64,000 bases of DNA from the NCBI GenBank assembly GCA_026168455.1, contig CM047425.1:88973580-89037579 (forward strand). The letters run 5' to 3'. The notes below the pieces were generated by a model. The model did not search any database. It had not been told where the DNA came from and saw only the letters and a list, made by a program, of their open reading frames with translations. Below are positions 1 through 13,287 of this stretch, one piece after another. The translations under genes and the position numbers were made by a program. The DNA comes from Theocolax elegans (lineage: Eukaryota > Arthropoda > Insecta > Hymenoptera > Cerocephalidae). The stretch's first letter is position 1. Every line of letters starts with the position of its first letter.

Positions 1-406
1 ATATTATTCATTACATTGGACGATTGTACACCATCTGTTTTCCACCTGTCTTTTTATATACTTTTCTCTCTGCACCTGGCTTATATACAATACTATACTT
101 ACAGGAGTTTCATTCTTATGAGCAGTATGAGCATAAAATTTTTTTCTATGGTGTTATATATATAGTTATAAAAGTAATAATATATATACCTATACGTAAT
201 ACATTTATATGTTCTTAATTTTTCTTTAATGAATAAAAAATCTAGTAATGGACGATGATTATTATTCTACTGTATATTCATGGTAAAAAAATAAAATTTC
301 GCATAATTACTGTTATATATATTTTCTGGAGTATAGGTTATGTTTGTTTGTTTTGTATACATCTTATATTTACATGTAAATTAATATAATAATTATTAAA
401 TTTTAG
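1..406 (+). other. Intron or upstream sequence of the OFD1-like gene
   Basis: AT-rich sequence ending in a consensus acceptor (AG at 405-406) just before the first recognisable OFD1-like coding exon. That exon begins in the middle of a codon, so at least one coding exon must lie upstream. I could not recognise an exon with a fitting donor in this stretch. It is probably intron, and the 5' part of the gene lies to the left of the window. Confidence 0.5.
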
Positions 407-1849
407 GTTTGATAAATGTGGAATCATTTCAAATATTCGAACACATCTTAGGCAAAATTTAGTAAATGCTTTAAAAAATAGAGATTTATCTAAAAAATTT
501 GAAAACACTGTTCCAAAATCAGCCAAGCAATATGTGTATGATTTACTTATCGCAGAATACCTTTGGAATCATAATTACGTTTACACATTATCAGTATTTG
601 CTAGTGAAGCACCTCTATTAGTTAATTTTAATAATTATACAAAAAATAGTAATGAAGAAGATACAAGCAGTAGACAAAAACTGCAAAGCGATTATGTCTG
701 TCATACTTTAGAAACTTTAGGAATTGAGCCATCTAAAACTAAGGGTCAAAGTATTATTAAAACGTATGCAGAGAATGATATGCCCCTTCTTTTATGTATA
801 TTACAATGTATTAAATCAATTAATGAAAACTTTTATACTGATCATGAAACACAAAGTCCTTTAAAAAGGGTAAAGAATCAAGAAGTACAAACTATAGAAA
901 CTGGAGAATCTATATCTAAAGAAATGTCTAAAATTGCATCAGCTAAAAAGAAATTAGTATGCCAAAAAAAATTATTTGAAGATCAACTTAAACAAAAAGA
1001 AAATGAATTAAGACAACAAACTTTAATTATGGAAAAACAGCTGGTGAATTTGCAAGATAAATTAGAACAAGTACAGGTAAATATTAATTATAATACAAAA
1101 TAATGTGTATACTATATTGTAAATGTATAATTTATTTTAGGATTTAATGAATGTATATAATATTAAAGAAAAAGCATTAGATGAAAATAAGAAGCAAGAA
1201 AAATTACGAATTTTACATAAAGAAAATGAACTAACAATAAGAGAAAAATTACTTTCTCAGGAAGCAAATAGGTATAATATTGTATCATTTAAATTACTAA
1301 AATAATAACACAGTATAGACATTTATTAAACTAACTGGTTAATTATTTTATAGATTAGAAAAGGAGCGTGATAGTTATAGGCAATTTGAAGGTGATTTAA
1401 AAAAATTACAAAAGGAGCTTTTAAAAGTAAAACGAGATATTCCACATAAACAAACTGTTACAGAAAAAAATTGTAATTTAAATGTAAAACATGTTCAAAT
1501 ACAAACTGATTTTGAAAGTTTTGTACTTGCACGAAATGAAAGAAATCTTTTAAGTGAAGAAAAACAAGATCTGAATGGACTTGTACAAGAACAACAATTA
1601 AGAATAGAACAATTAACATCTAGAGTTGTACATTTATCAAGAAAATTAGAGGAATCTCGATTAAAGAGATACAATAATATGGAAGTACCTCCAGTTATTA
1701 AAGTTTTAAATACAAATACTATAATCAGTGAAAGTAGTTCAACAGAAGATATCATACAAGATGCTAAAATGAGACTTCAACGATTAGAAGAGGAAAGTTT
1801 GAAAGCTGATCAGTATTATTTTAAATTTATTACAAATACATCACAATAA
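407..1849 (+). CDS. OFD1: OFD1-like centrosome/cilium protein, LisH plus coiled coil (5'-partial)
   Basis: Three coding exons, 407-1076, 1141-1271 and 1354-1849 (stop TAA at 1847-1849), join in frame through GT/AG introns of 64 and 82 bp. About 431 residues are visible. The N-terminal part reads like the OFD1/FOP-type head: a helix around GIISNIRTHLRQNL, then a LisH motif (LIAEYLWNHNYVYTLSVF), then a second helical region. From about residue 150 the chain is K/E/Q-rich with heptad-like spacing, a long coiled coil. OFD1 family proteins act at centrioles and the ciliary base; that role is family knowledge. The head also resembles CEP20/FOPNL, but the long coiled coil favours OFD1. Vertebrate OFD1 is about 1000 residues, so this form is much shorter at its C-terminus. 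The start codon is not visible because the first exon starts in mid-codon. The gene converges on THOC2, leaving about 550 bp between the stop codons. Confidence 0.72.
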
Positions 1850-2402
1850 TTGTATAGTATTTATTACTTTGCTGTGAATAATTCTTTTTTTTAGTAAAAC
1901 ATGTTAAACTGTATAAAGTACAAATAAAATAAAAAAACTATAATGAATATTTTATATCATATTTTATTATATAAAATTGGGCATAAATGTAATATACAAA
2001 TTGATCACTATTTTTATCTTTATTATTTGATGAATTCTAAATTAATTACATACAACATTCAAACGTAGCAATATAAAATGTAAGTCAAAGTTCATCTGTT
2101 GCTTTACATCATCTTCGTTTCGGATCTGAACTTCTCCTAGTAAGCTTCAGTTAAGAAAAATTTTGTTTTATTTTGTAAAACTAAAAATAAATAAAATTTT
2201 TACGTCTATACATACAAGCTAAATTAAAACAAAGCATAAAACAGTATAATTAAAAAAAATCTGATTTAAAAGGTTTTAAGCAAATAATTAAATTTTATAA
2301 TGTCTTAAATGTAACAAATAATATGGTCTGAATATTTAAAAATTATAATAGAATAAGAAGTAAAACAAAAATAAATAAAATATTTTTAACAAATTGTATA
2401 AT
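1850..2402. other. Convergent 3' intergenic region between OFD1-like and THOC2
   Basis: AT-rich sequence between two stop codons. It contains the OFD1-side poly(A) signal and, on the minus strand, a possible alternative terminal exon of THOC2 (acceptor AG at 2138-2137, open reading to a stop near 2104). TTTATT at 2167-2172 is a candidate THOC2 poly(A) signal read on the minus strand. Nothing else is recognisable. Confidence 0.4.
1923..1928 (+). terminator. Polyadenylation signal of the OFD1-like gene
   Basis: An AATAAA hexamer lies 74 bp after the stop codon, inside an A-rich run. It is the first well-placed signal downstream and would give a very short 3'UTR. Confidence 0.5.
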
Positions 2403-5400
2403 TTATGGGAAAATAAAAGGATATTGTTTATCTCGGGTTTCACGACCCTCCCGTTCATGTGTTCGTTCCTTGGGATACGGTGACTTTTCCTGAAAATATA
2501 GAGTATTAAAAATATTAGATATTCTTATCATTACATGGTTATAATCAATTGTTTTTTAAATCTCGGGTACTCAAATATAAGTATCACCTAGATTCTTTCT
2601 TGTCATTGTCTTCCGTTTCGTCTTTTCAATGCACCCGAAGCAGACGTTTTTGAGAACTAAGGATTCAAGCAAGACTTTGTTAGAAAAATTATCAGAAAAA
2701 TCATTTTATTTTGAAAAAAAAACATTTAATTTAAATAAAACGCTTTAGTTATACGATACATGCTGATAAAAAAATGCATGTTAATAATAACAAAGTTTAC
2801 TTTGTAGACAAAAATTTACAAAATTTAGATATTAATAGCTTAAATATAATTTTCTCTTCTTCTAAATAATTATATAGAATTAAAATAATATAAAGTTTAT
2901 TAATAAGTATCATTCTATATGAACTTTAATAACGTTTAAATATATGCAATTTTGCCGTATTAAATGATTTTATTCAGTGCAATATTAATAATGTTGATGT
3001 TAGTGTATTAGTTAATGTGAGAGGTGAATATATTGGTCATTAATGATTAATATTAATAACAATATATTAAAATTAAAAAAATTGTTGGACAAAATGGATA
3101 TTTGGGGTTAGTGATGCAAGATAATATGAGGAAGCAGTAATAAATTGAATGCTTACAAGAACAATTAAAAATAATTTACTAACCTTATTATAGTGATGTT
3201 TTTCTCGATGCTCAGGCATATCTCCATTTTGATGAGTTCCTTTAGCTGAAAGGAAGTAATTTTATTGTTAATTTAAATAATAAATTGTGCATTTTAAGTT
3301 ACTAAATTGATTGTTTAAAAATATAATAAGTATAATGCGTTAAACAATACACGAACCCCGGTCGTCATCTTTTCTTCGTTTTTGTTCCGTCGAAATTAGT
3401 AGATCGTCTCCTCTGTCCTGTAATTAATTAAAAATACAATATGAATTTTGCAGGATTTAAGAAAATTTGTTAAATAGCAATTGTCAGTTATAACGACATT
3501 AACTCTTTTTCGGCCAAGTTTTTTTTCTCTGCGTAATTCTTTCTGTTCCTCTCGCATTTTCGCCTTGGCTGAAGATCGTTCTTTTTTTTCAACCGCTGCC
3601 TCTGTACGTCTTGTTTCCTGATAAAATACATTCATTTAAATGTGATAGGGAAAAAAAATAGTATAACAAAATTAAGTTTCTACTAACCTTTTGGGTATTG
3701 TCCACTTTTCTTCGTTTTGTTTCTATAAACAAATAATTTAATTCGTCAAATGGGTAATTATTTTTATATTGTCAAGCATAATTTTTTACCTCTGTCAGGA
3801 CCTTCGGCAACAGGACCGGAACTAGTACTACTGTTTGAAACACTGGACAGATCTCTATCAAAGTTATCTGTCGTTCCACTGTAATAGTGATCTTCCTGCA
3901 AATAAAGAACCAAATTCTAATTGATTACCTGTATAATGAGTAAGTAATCAAATAAATAAAAACAAATAGTATTTTGTGTACTTTATAGTATTTTCTGTCT
4001 TTTTTATCTGAAACTTCTTCATCTTTGTAATCATCCTTCTTAGAGTATTTTTCTCTCGACTCGGATGTCTCTCTAGTTTCATCTCGCTTCCTACATTTAT
4101 CTGATGTTTCACTAAAAAAATATAAAGATTTATACAGATGCATGTATGTATATATATAATGTAGTACAAACGAAATAAATTTTTACTGATAAGTTTGACT
4201 GGAACCAGTAGTACGTTTTTCTCGTTGTTCTTTAGTTTCTTTTTCTCGATCTCGAGAATCTCCATTGTTAATGTCTTTGGTTGACATACCGTTACTTACT
4301 TTATCAGCACTTGATTCAGTGCTTGCTGATTCGGACGCCTTAGTAGCCTAATATCCAAGAAATTTTATTTTTTAAAAGTGCAAATAACAAAATCTTTTAG
4401 TACAAAAATTTTTAAATATACTTACTTTATCACCGACATGATGAAAATCAGATTCACGAATCATTTGTGGTGCCCTAGCCTTCAATTGTCCACAATACGA
4501 TATTGCCAAAGCATGGAGATCAAATCGTTTATTTCGTTCTTCATCACGAACTTTTTCAACTTTCCTTTCAAGAATTTGAGATAATTTTGCCAAAACAGGA
4601 AAATGTGGTAAAATTTTGATTAATATAATCAAAGAATTTCTGATTTGTACATAATCTTTTGAATCAAGACACACGACTATTGCCTAGAATATCAATCAGA
4701 TTGTATATTTTTATTCTTTATAATTATTGAAATAGGAAATATGTATAATGAATTATTTACTTTCGTGATTTTGTAATGCCATTTATGACATACGTGTCTG
4801 TAATTTTCAAAACCAACCATATCATTAGCTTCTGAAAATTGATTGCTTACGCGGAATTTTGTAACAAATCCTGGATAATTACTACATTCCTACAGTAAAA
4901 AAGATAATATTTAAACAAATATAATAAAATTAATAGTTTTTATTTGAATCACTGATATTTACTTTATCAAATATAGCTTTTTCTGAATGCCACCTCATTA
5001 CAGTTTCAAGCATTGCACACAAAAATCTACCATAACGATGAGCCTCATTCTCTGTACACGATGTCACTGAGTAAGTTATATCACAGAATAGCTGAAAAAT
5101 TAAAATAAAACCATCAATTTACTACAATTAAAATAATTCTTTCTCTTTAATATTAATTTTTTTAAATATTTACTCTGTCATAACAAAGAAGAGTGGAAAA
5201 ATTTGCAGTCTTCAATGAATGAATTGTATGTACAAATTTGGCGCAATACATTGCATCCACTGTTGTAAAAGTACATCGAGGGAATAAACATAATTGTAGA
5301 AACTGTGTAATTGTTTCATTTTTCGCTGATTTTGCACTCCTTGACAAAAACCAAGAATCTTTTTCTTGTCTACAAATATTCATAAACAAATGATTAAATA

Positions 5401-8400
5401 TTTTAATTTAATAAATGGTTATTGTTATTATTATTCTAATTATTAACTATGTATACCTTAAATAAGCATGCACTTTTTCTACATGTTCTTCTTGTTTTTT
5501 TCTCTCATCTTGCAATTTTTCTACCAATGTTGTATACTTTTCTTGTTCTTTCTTTCCTTTACTTGCAGTCTGAGAATAAATAATATAATGAAAAGTATTC
5601 AGACGCATATTATAAGAGCAAGTAAGCTTATGTAATAAAACTTACCAAGTCCTTGGAATCAGCTGCCTGTGCTGCAAGCTGCTTTAATTTATTCATCTCT
5701 CGTTGATAACTATCCATAGGTACATACAAGTCATACATGGATAAAGACCAAAACGTTACTAGGAATTGCGGTGAAATATCTTCCCAAACTTTGAGAGGAT
5801 GTAATGGACGCACAGATTGTGCAACGGGTGCCATAACAGTTTGTGCAGCTTCTGCATATTTAATTTGCTTTGTATTGGTAGACATTTTTTTATAATTTGG
5901 ATCTGCTTTCCTAAGAGAGTCGTACTTTATCTAAATAATAAAGTAATTTTAAAGAAATCAGCTTTACGATGATCAAATTTATAAATAAGTGTAAAGAATT
6001 TCACGCGTCGTATAAAAATGTACGATACAGGTACGGGAAAGAGATTTTCGTCTCGTGTGATGGAAAAGCTTGTATGTACTAGTATCGTAATGTACTATAC
6101 TTACATTTATGGCGTGCGCAAACATAGGTCTGGCCAGGAAAAATGCAACATCTGCATGTATGTGATAATCTTGAAGCATCGAGTGGATGGATGGTAATCT
6201 TTCGACATATTCATCTACTGTCATTGTTGACCCCAAGAATGTTCCAAATTGAACCAGTGCATCGTGACACTGATCATATAATTTTCCTGAAATAAAGAAT
6301 TATTTATTTAGCTAAATACTTAGAATAATTTAATCCAAACTCTATAAAACGTTTATATATTTATTCATATGATTAACGATGTTTAAAACTTACCAACAAG
6401 CTTCAAATGTGATTGTTCTGTTTCTCGATAAACTACACAATGTTTCTGTTGTGCCATGAGTAAGCAAAGTGCAACTGCTAAATCATGTTCAGCTAAAGCT
6501 TCCTTCAACCTCTGCGATGATTTTTTAGTATTTCTTACTTGACTAAAATAGCCAGCCTGAAAATTTTGTTTTTTTTTTCGTTATAAATAATGATGTACAA
6601 AGAATATTTTAGGTAATTAAATCAAGTATTATTACTTCAATACGTAGAAGATCACCACCAGCCATTGCATCCAGTTGATCTGCAGTCAATTCTTCTGATG
6701 CTTCTATACCGGCCATTTTTTGTACAATTTCTTTTAAAATTAAAAGATCCAAACTGAAAATAAAAAATAGTCAGTCACACATAAACTTAGAGTAGTAATT
6801 TAATAATTGATTAATTAATTAAAGCAAAATTTTATTAGTATAATTACATAGCAATAACATAAATAAATTAAAAGATATTAAAGATGTTTTAATTTACTGG
6901 AAAAGTATTTTGAGTCAAATTTTCCTACAAATACTTTTTTAACAAACATTTGGTAAATAAAAGCAAGAAAAAAATTGTTTGTTATGGGTGTATATTATTA
7001 TATAAAGAATTATTCTAAAACTCTATTCAACAATTTAATACATATTGATAAATCATTATTGCACTATTATTTTTTAAATGAACAGTACTTTATCGAAAAA
7101 CGCTCTGTAACGGTGTTCGGTTTTTTTAAACATGTGTGAATTTAAAAAAAAAATTATTAATAAATCGACGAGATGTTTGTACTATTATAGATCATAATTT
7201 TTTAGCTATACATTAGCGACTAAAATGGTTATTTATATATAATTGACTAAAAATTAAATATTTCGTAAAACTCGTTCTGTAGCGGTATTCAATCTGCGAT
7301 TTTTTCAGTATTTTATCTTGTAAGTTTAAAACTAAACTTTTATTTCTCATAAAAAAATTTCACTATATATATATGTTTTTTTGTTACCGAAATTTTGTAA
7401 TAATTAAAATAATTAAGTGTAAAGCAAGTGCAATTTGTAAAATTTCTTCTGCAAATATTATATGTATATTCTTATATATTAAAGGTTTATAGTGTTTGCT
7501 ATTCAATGCGAATTTTGAAGACATTTATGAATCTGTCAAGTAAATGTCTTTTTTAATTTAAGGAATAAATACAAAGAAAATGCTGCTCTATTTAGAAAGA
7601 AAGCATTGAGATTGCAAAAAATACTGTGATTTATAAATTCTAATATATGCCTATTTATTCATCACTTATTTTCGTAGGTAATCCGAAAAATATTTCGTCT
7701 ACTCCATCGCCGATATTTCGTACGCGCATCTTCTCGCTTGTTTCCAGTCCTTTCATTGCCAAACATTCTATTTTTATTTTCTAGGTATAATAATTATAAT
7801 TCCCAATTCTCATCTTACATTTAAGTACCGTAGGTCTGGAAAATAAATTAAAATAAGAGTGTAGATAAAAACTTGATAAGAATCTAAATCATAACTACTT
7901 ATCAAGTTATTACCTCAAAAGAAATTTTAATTTGATGAGATTGGGAAATTATTTAATCATTTTTCATTATTCTTCGTATCTGCATATTATTTTGATTATA
8001 TTTGTAACTATTCTCTGCGATTCTAATGAATTTTTATAAAATGACAATTTTTGTTTAATTTTATTTACAAAAGTAGAAGGAGTCAAAATAATCTTTGAAG
8101 GTTTTAATCTTGATTTTTAAATTCGAAATAAAGTGTTTTTTTTTATAACTATTATTTATGCTTTTAATTCCGAATTTACATTTGAAGTACACGTTTAATA
8201 TTATTGTTTTGCCGTACGCACTCTTATGTTTCCTGAGTTTGGGATCCAATAATACACTTTAGAATATCACATATATATCACATTAAGTAGTTTTTCATCT
8301 ATAATTCATAATGTGCAGTCATTTTGTATATGATAATGAAAGGTTATTGAAAATGAAAGACATATTTAATAGTGGATTGAACTGTGTCGTCGATTCGCTC

Positions 8401-10980
8401 GAAACGCTAACATAAAGAAATAATAATAAAGCATAGTTTAATTAAAATGAAATTTCCTATACTATTTTATAGTATATACTATAGTACTTACTATAGTAGA
8501 AAAATCATGACATTTAAAATAATTAATATTATTAAATTAAATTAAAAATCTATTGTAGAATATAATAATTTAGTTAATAACTCTTATTTGTAGGAAGCAA
8601 CTATTAATCATTTCTAACTTACCTTTTCTGAGCTTTCAACATGTTGGCTACATACTGAAGTAGTCCTGTGAGTTCAATGTTGTACTTCTTAAAAATGGCT
8701 CCACAAAACGAAGCTAATGATTGAAGCCACAAAGAAATGCTAGTTCCATCATGTTTAAAACGATTCCTTTCAGCTCCAGCTAATGCTTCAATTAAACAGT
8801 AACCAAGAACATCATACGATATATTTGTGAGATACTTGAGTGAATCGACAACTGGTCCTAATGGTCAAAATTGTTTTATATAGAATACCTTATTATTTAA
8901 TTATAACATGATAATTTTACTTTTTAATTACCAATTAAGTTGTCGTATAGTTGAATTTGTACAATAACATAATCGAATAATACTCCTGGAGATGAATGTG
9001 TTAATTTGCCAATAGATCTTCCTACAGGTTTGATAGTTTCCTTGCTCACCCTTTTTATGACATTCTTTATTTTCTTTTGGGCATCAGCGCGTTTTTTCAA
9101 TAAAGAAGCATGTTGCATTGGTGTATCATTTTTCCACCTTGCATAAAGTGCATAGCGATTTTGATAAGGGTAGTACTTGAGAATGTTCCAGATTTCTTCT
9201 GCTACACAGCAATTGCAATCCATAAAGGAGAGAGAGGGCAGCAGAGCAACATCGAGAATCGTTAAAACATCACTGTAGAGAATACTATCTTTGTTAACAG
9301 GTAGTTTGTTAGAGTCCAGTGAGCACTGCTTTATTGCAGTATGGCACAGTCTCATTATCTTGTACATTAAAACAGGGTCGTGGTGAAGATTAGGTCCAAG
9401 AACTATCAACATAGGTAGAAGGTATTCATGCATGTCTTCTAATCGGTTGAGTGGCTTTGGTGAAAGTGCGCTGGTTAACGGGGGAATCTTTCGCCCAGGT
9501 AATTTCGGATTAATTATGCAATGCCTATAAAGAAATTATTTTAACATTTTGGTAAGATTTTTGTTAGTAAAATATTACTTACTTTCTATAAACTGGTTCT
9601 ATAAGGGCATGTATCATTTTACAAAGCGCTAAGGCAATTGGTTTCTGATCAGTGAAGCAAAAATCAGGAAGTCGGTTAAATAAATTTTGGGCTACTTCCC
9701 ATGCTCCAACTTCCAAAAGTGCCTCACAGAGCCCAAATTTTTGGTTAGTTGAATACTTATCCTACATACAATGAATATTAATTGTAACAAAATAAAAAAA
9801 AATATAACAAATTACTTACATAAATATATTACAAATAAAATAAATTACCACTACAACTTCTTTTTCTTCTTTTTCTTCTTCTTTGTCTTTTGTTGAGATC
9901 ACACTCATTTTTCTGACATATTCCTTTGCTTGTTTCATATCTTGATCATAATCCCTTATAATTATTTTATCATCAGGAACAAGCCAAGGTAATATGTCAT
10001 CTAAAGTAATAACTCCATGTTGGAGCATCAAAGCAGTAACTTTTTGTAAAGAGAAAGGTGTGGAATTTGGTATGGAACAATATTTGAAACCTAATACTTC
10101 ACACAAAACTTGTTGATCACTCATATATGAACGTATAAGAGATATAAATATAGCATCATCTTGTGGTCTATTTTCAAATGTTTCAAGTATTATATCAAGT
10201 ACTCTATTAGGATCAAGGTTAAAATATCCTGAAAAAAAATATTATTTAATTCTTTAGTTATAATTAAGTTATTGTTTTGCTAAGACAAATTATGATGTTT
10301 ATTTTTAAATATAATTATTTTGAATTCAAAATAAAATAAAATTAGTACCAATAAGGGATTTAACTATTTCTAAAAGTGAATCCATTTCATCTGGTGTACG
10401 TTCTTGATTTAGTTCTACAATAAGTTTAGAATATCCTTCACTTTCTTCTCTGAAGAGGTTAAATTTCTTTTGCTTATAACTAAAATAAAAATTCAAAAGC
10501 AATAATATTTACTCAAATTTAGGGGATAAGTATTATAATATTTTATACATACTACAATTTCGTTTTTACTTTAATAAACTTTGTTTGAAAGTTTAAGTTT
10601 TTTAATGTTCCTACATCTTGAAGTGTATCAATATCAAGACGTTCTTTTAGGATTCGATCTGTAAGGAACTATAAAAAAATAATAAAATCAAAGTATTTAT
10701 ATGTATTAAATACTCACATGACTGTTTTAATCTTAGTAATCCAAATGATATTTCGAAAGTTGTTACCTTTTCACATTCCTTCACAATAAAATAAAAATTA
10801 CTCCTGTTTTCACCTTGGACCTCTGCATCAATAAGTGTAAAAAGATCCACAATTGCCGAAGGTATAGCCCCATCAGTGGTCTGTAATAAAAAAATTTAGG
10901 TTTGTATATATATATATATATATATAGATATGTATGTATATAACATATATATATGTATATATATATGGATATGAATATGG

Positions 10981-11011
<31 letters not shown>

Positions 11012-11488
11012 ATATACATAAAAAGGTATGTTTGTATGTACATATACATATGCACATAGATAAATATATTGAATACTACAAATGTACACTTAAGCAACTA
11101 AAATACAAAAAACTATAGAGATATTGATTCTTTTTAAGAGTTCATAAAACATGAATGAAAAACAATACTTGTGCTGCAGTGTACAAATATTATTATATAG
11201 AGTAAAATTTATAAATAAACATACCACAAGTTCACCTAATGTCGTAACAACACCATCTCTCTTTACAGCTCCATGGATTCCATTCAAGATTAGTTCGTAC
11301 AATCCTCGTCTCCATTCTAAAATAAAAAAATTTGTTAGCACAAGTAAGTGAAATGTAGTATCGATACTACAATGGCACTATTGATTTATTGAGAAGTAAC
11401 ATGAAAAGAAAATAGGTAATGTAAGAAAATGGAAGTAAATATACCTGCAGTGTTCCCTTCCTTATGTTTGAGTTTGATTAGCTTGAGG
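2403..11488 (-). CDS. THOC2: THO complex subunit 2 (THOC2/Tho2), 26 exons resolved
   Basis: Minus-strand gene for the large scaffold of the THO/TREX complex, which couples transcription to mRNA export in the nucleus. Exons whose phases all fit, in transcript order: 11488-11445, 11316-11225, 10880-10767, 10668-10553, 10479-10349, 10228-9849, 9761-9583, 9524-8932, 8857-8623, 6753-6636, 6556-6394, 6286-6105, 5930-5646, 5569-5457, 5369-5174, 5091-4963, 4889-4761, 4683-4426, 4347-4187, 4111-3982, 3895-3790, 3722-3688, 3617-3504, 3417-3357, 3245-3184, 2489-2403 (stop). About 1400 residues are visible; human THOC2 is about 1590. Conserved family segments include [73 protein letters not shown] and [10 protein letters not shown]. 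From about 4350 downward the protein becomes the K/E/R/D-rich disordered tail typical of THOC2. The start-codon exon is not certain (see 11586-11653). Divergent from RpL31 and convergent with the OFD1-like gene. Confidence 0.93.
2588..2656 (-). other. Possible alternative 3' exon of THOC2
   Basis: A 69 nt minus-strand segment is bounded by an acceptor (AG at 2658-2657) and a donor (GT at 2587-2586). Entered in phase 0 from the exon ending at 3184, it codes a short basic tail that includes [15 protein letters not shown] and then meets a stop. It would be an alternative C-terminus to the exon at 2489-2403, whose [15 protein letters not shown] matches the THOC2 tail better. There is no transcript support. 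Confidence 0.22.
6754..8622 (-). other. Long THOC2 intron
   Basis: This 1.87 kb AT-rich stretch lies between THOC2 exons 8857-8623 and 6753-6636 and is by far the longest intron of the gene. Loosely related stretches containing 'ctgtaacggt' and 'ctgtagcggt' occur near 7105 and 7275. I see no coding exon, RNA gene or complete mobile element in it. Confidence 0.6.
10905..11010. repeat. AT/TATG-rich microsatellite in a THOC2 intron
   Basis: Runs of TA dinucleotides interspersed with TATG and GGATA units lie in the intron between THOC2 exons 11316-11225 and 10880-10767. Tyr/Ile-rich reading frames here are artefacts of the repeat. Confidence 0.85.
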
Positions 11489-11585
11489 CTGCGAACAGTC
11501 GTTAATTGACAGATTAGCCCTTCGTAATAACGATTGAAACATTGAGAGAAAGTATGTATGCGGTCGGCGTGCTACGCGAACGCAC

Positions 11586-11653
11586 AAATCGCGACGTAAA
11601 CTATAAACACCCGGGAGTTTAATGTATCGAAATAAAAAGCGAATGAAATCCAA
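11586..11653 (-). other. Candidate first coding exon of THOC2
   Basis: An ATG at 11653 opens 22 codons and ends with two extra bases before a weak donor (GT at 11585-11584). Spliced to 11488 this gives the junction [15 protein letters not shown], where human THOC2 has GEF|LHLCRILS, so the phase fits. However, the conserved N-terminal WIKNWEKSG-like stretch is absent. The true first exon may be elsewhere, up to the RpL31 promoter. Confidence 0.25.
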
Positions 11654-12674
11654 TGCTCCAAATATTTGAAGGGGCTAAAGATAAAAGCGCGCGTCTCCCG
11701 TATATAAACGAAGCTCACTATTTCTCTCTCCGGTAAGTATACTTTCCGTTTAGTGTGCGTATCACTTACAACTCATTTTTCCCTTGTTTATCCCAAGACT
11801 TCCATATATCGGTGTTCCACGTTTTAGTTGGCATTGTTATATAGACTTTATAAAGATTTACGCGGGCTCATCCAAATTATTAGATGTACTTCGTAGTTTA
11901 ATTAAAATACAACTGCATCAACATTGCCCTCAGGTTAAACCGACTCCATTATATATTTTATATAGCTCAAAGTTTCGTCTCTTTTCCAACGCGCACGCAG
12001 ACATACACGAAGCTCTTCCTTCTTGGTGTCGCGGAGTCGTGGACTGTGGATAGATAGACGCATATTGCGGACCCTATATCATATGTGTTCGTAAACTCAC
12101 TATAATAGAACCTTAATACCTTTTCATCTATATCGCAATAAAAATAAATAGTATAATTTTAAACTGTAATTTTTTTAAAGGCAAAATAGGTAAATATTAG
12201 TTCGTATAATTGCTAGTATAATGTTAAACAAGTTTTAAAGTTTACATTCGTATTGTAGAATCAATATTTATAATATACAATTTTAATAAGTTATACATAC
12301 ATACACACATGTATGAAATTACAGAACAGAATAAAATAAAATTAATATTATCTAATGTTAATAATGTGATAAACATATAATAAAGACATTAAAACTTTTT
12401 TACTTATTGAATAACAAAAGTTATGTATACTTAGAATTTGGACAATTTTCTTTTTATAAAAATTTTGTGCTGTATAATAATAAATTATATTAAATAAAAT
12501 TATAAGATATTAATATACTGAAAATAAATTATTTCTTAATATTTTATTTGTATTTACATTTTAAATAATGTTATTGTAAATTAAAAAAATTGCAAATATA
12601 AATAAAACTTATTGCACAATCGCTTATACATTTTTATAAATGTTAAAAATTATAAAAATAAATGGTTTATGCCT

Positions 12675-12708
<34 letters not shown>

Positions 12709-12799
12709 TTGTAAACAATATAAAATTAGTATCAATCTGTCGCGTCAATTAAAACGCTGCCTTAGGCATCAAACAGATGCGTTTGTAGACGTGTCGTTG
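11654..12799. other. Divergent intergenic region, THOC2 and RpL31
   Basis: Head-to-head spacer that should contain both promoters. The first 400 bp have moderate GC, with several CpGs and a TATATAAA-like stretch. An 89-codon plus-strand frame at 11784-12053 has no recognisable similarity and no splice context, so I do not call it a gene. The remainder (12100-12780) is very AT-rich and includes a TTA trinucleotide repeat around 12676-12702. Confidence 0.5.
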
Positions 12800-12834
12800 T
12801 TGGATTCTTTCGTGTAAATCCGCTAATCGGAGAG
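12800..12834 (+). other. Possible RpL31 5'UTR exon
   Basis: The pyrimidine-rich start 'ttctttcg' resembles the TOP-type starts of ribosomal-protein transcripts. It is followed by a donor-like GAGAG|GTAATG with GT at 12835-12836. The ATG exon of RpL31 has an acceptor just before it, so a noncoding first exon must exist; this is the best candidate I can see. Confidence 0.3.
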
Positions 12835-13287
12835 GTAATGGAAAAACTTTTGCGCATCGAAATCCTTTAACATCGTTAACAATTTCGTCTTCGCGAAGGA
12901 ATCAATCTTTAAATCATATTTTATAACCCTTCTCAAAAGTACTTCTATAAATATTTCCTTTCTGTTAGTGCTAAGTTTTATGTTATAACGATATCACGTG
13001 TAATAGGTTAACTTGTTTACATATTTCGATAAAATACTACAATGTTTTTATTTATCTCAACGTTTATGCAATATAATAGAATATACTTTCTTTATTTTGA
13101 ATATTTTATTAATTATATATACAAATATTTATTGGGTAGATTGTTGTGAATTAAGTTAGGTTATGCCGCTTGTTGACAGTAGTTGATATAACAGTGCATT
13201 TTATAATTTTATCGCGTATTGTACTAAATGTAAACTTGTATTAATTATAAAAGTGTCAATAATATTTATTTATTTATTTTAGGCAAA

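Noticed and set aside
7090..7310. Repeated 'ctgta(a/g)cggt' stretches in a THOC2 intron
   Set aside because: Similarity is short and imperfect; no defined element boundaries.
10781..11097. Tyr/Ile-rich minus frames
   Set aside because: Products of the TA/TATG microsatellite in a THOC2 intron.
11784..12053. 89-codon frame between THOC2 and RpL31
   Set aside because: No recognisable similarity and sits in the shared promoter region.
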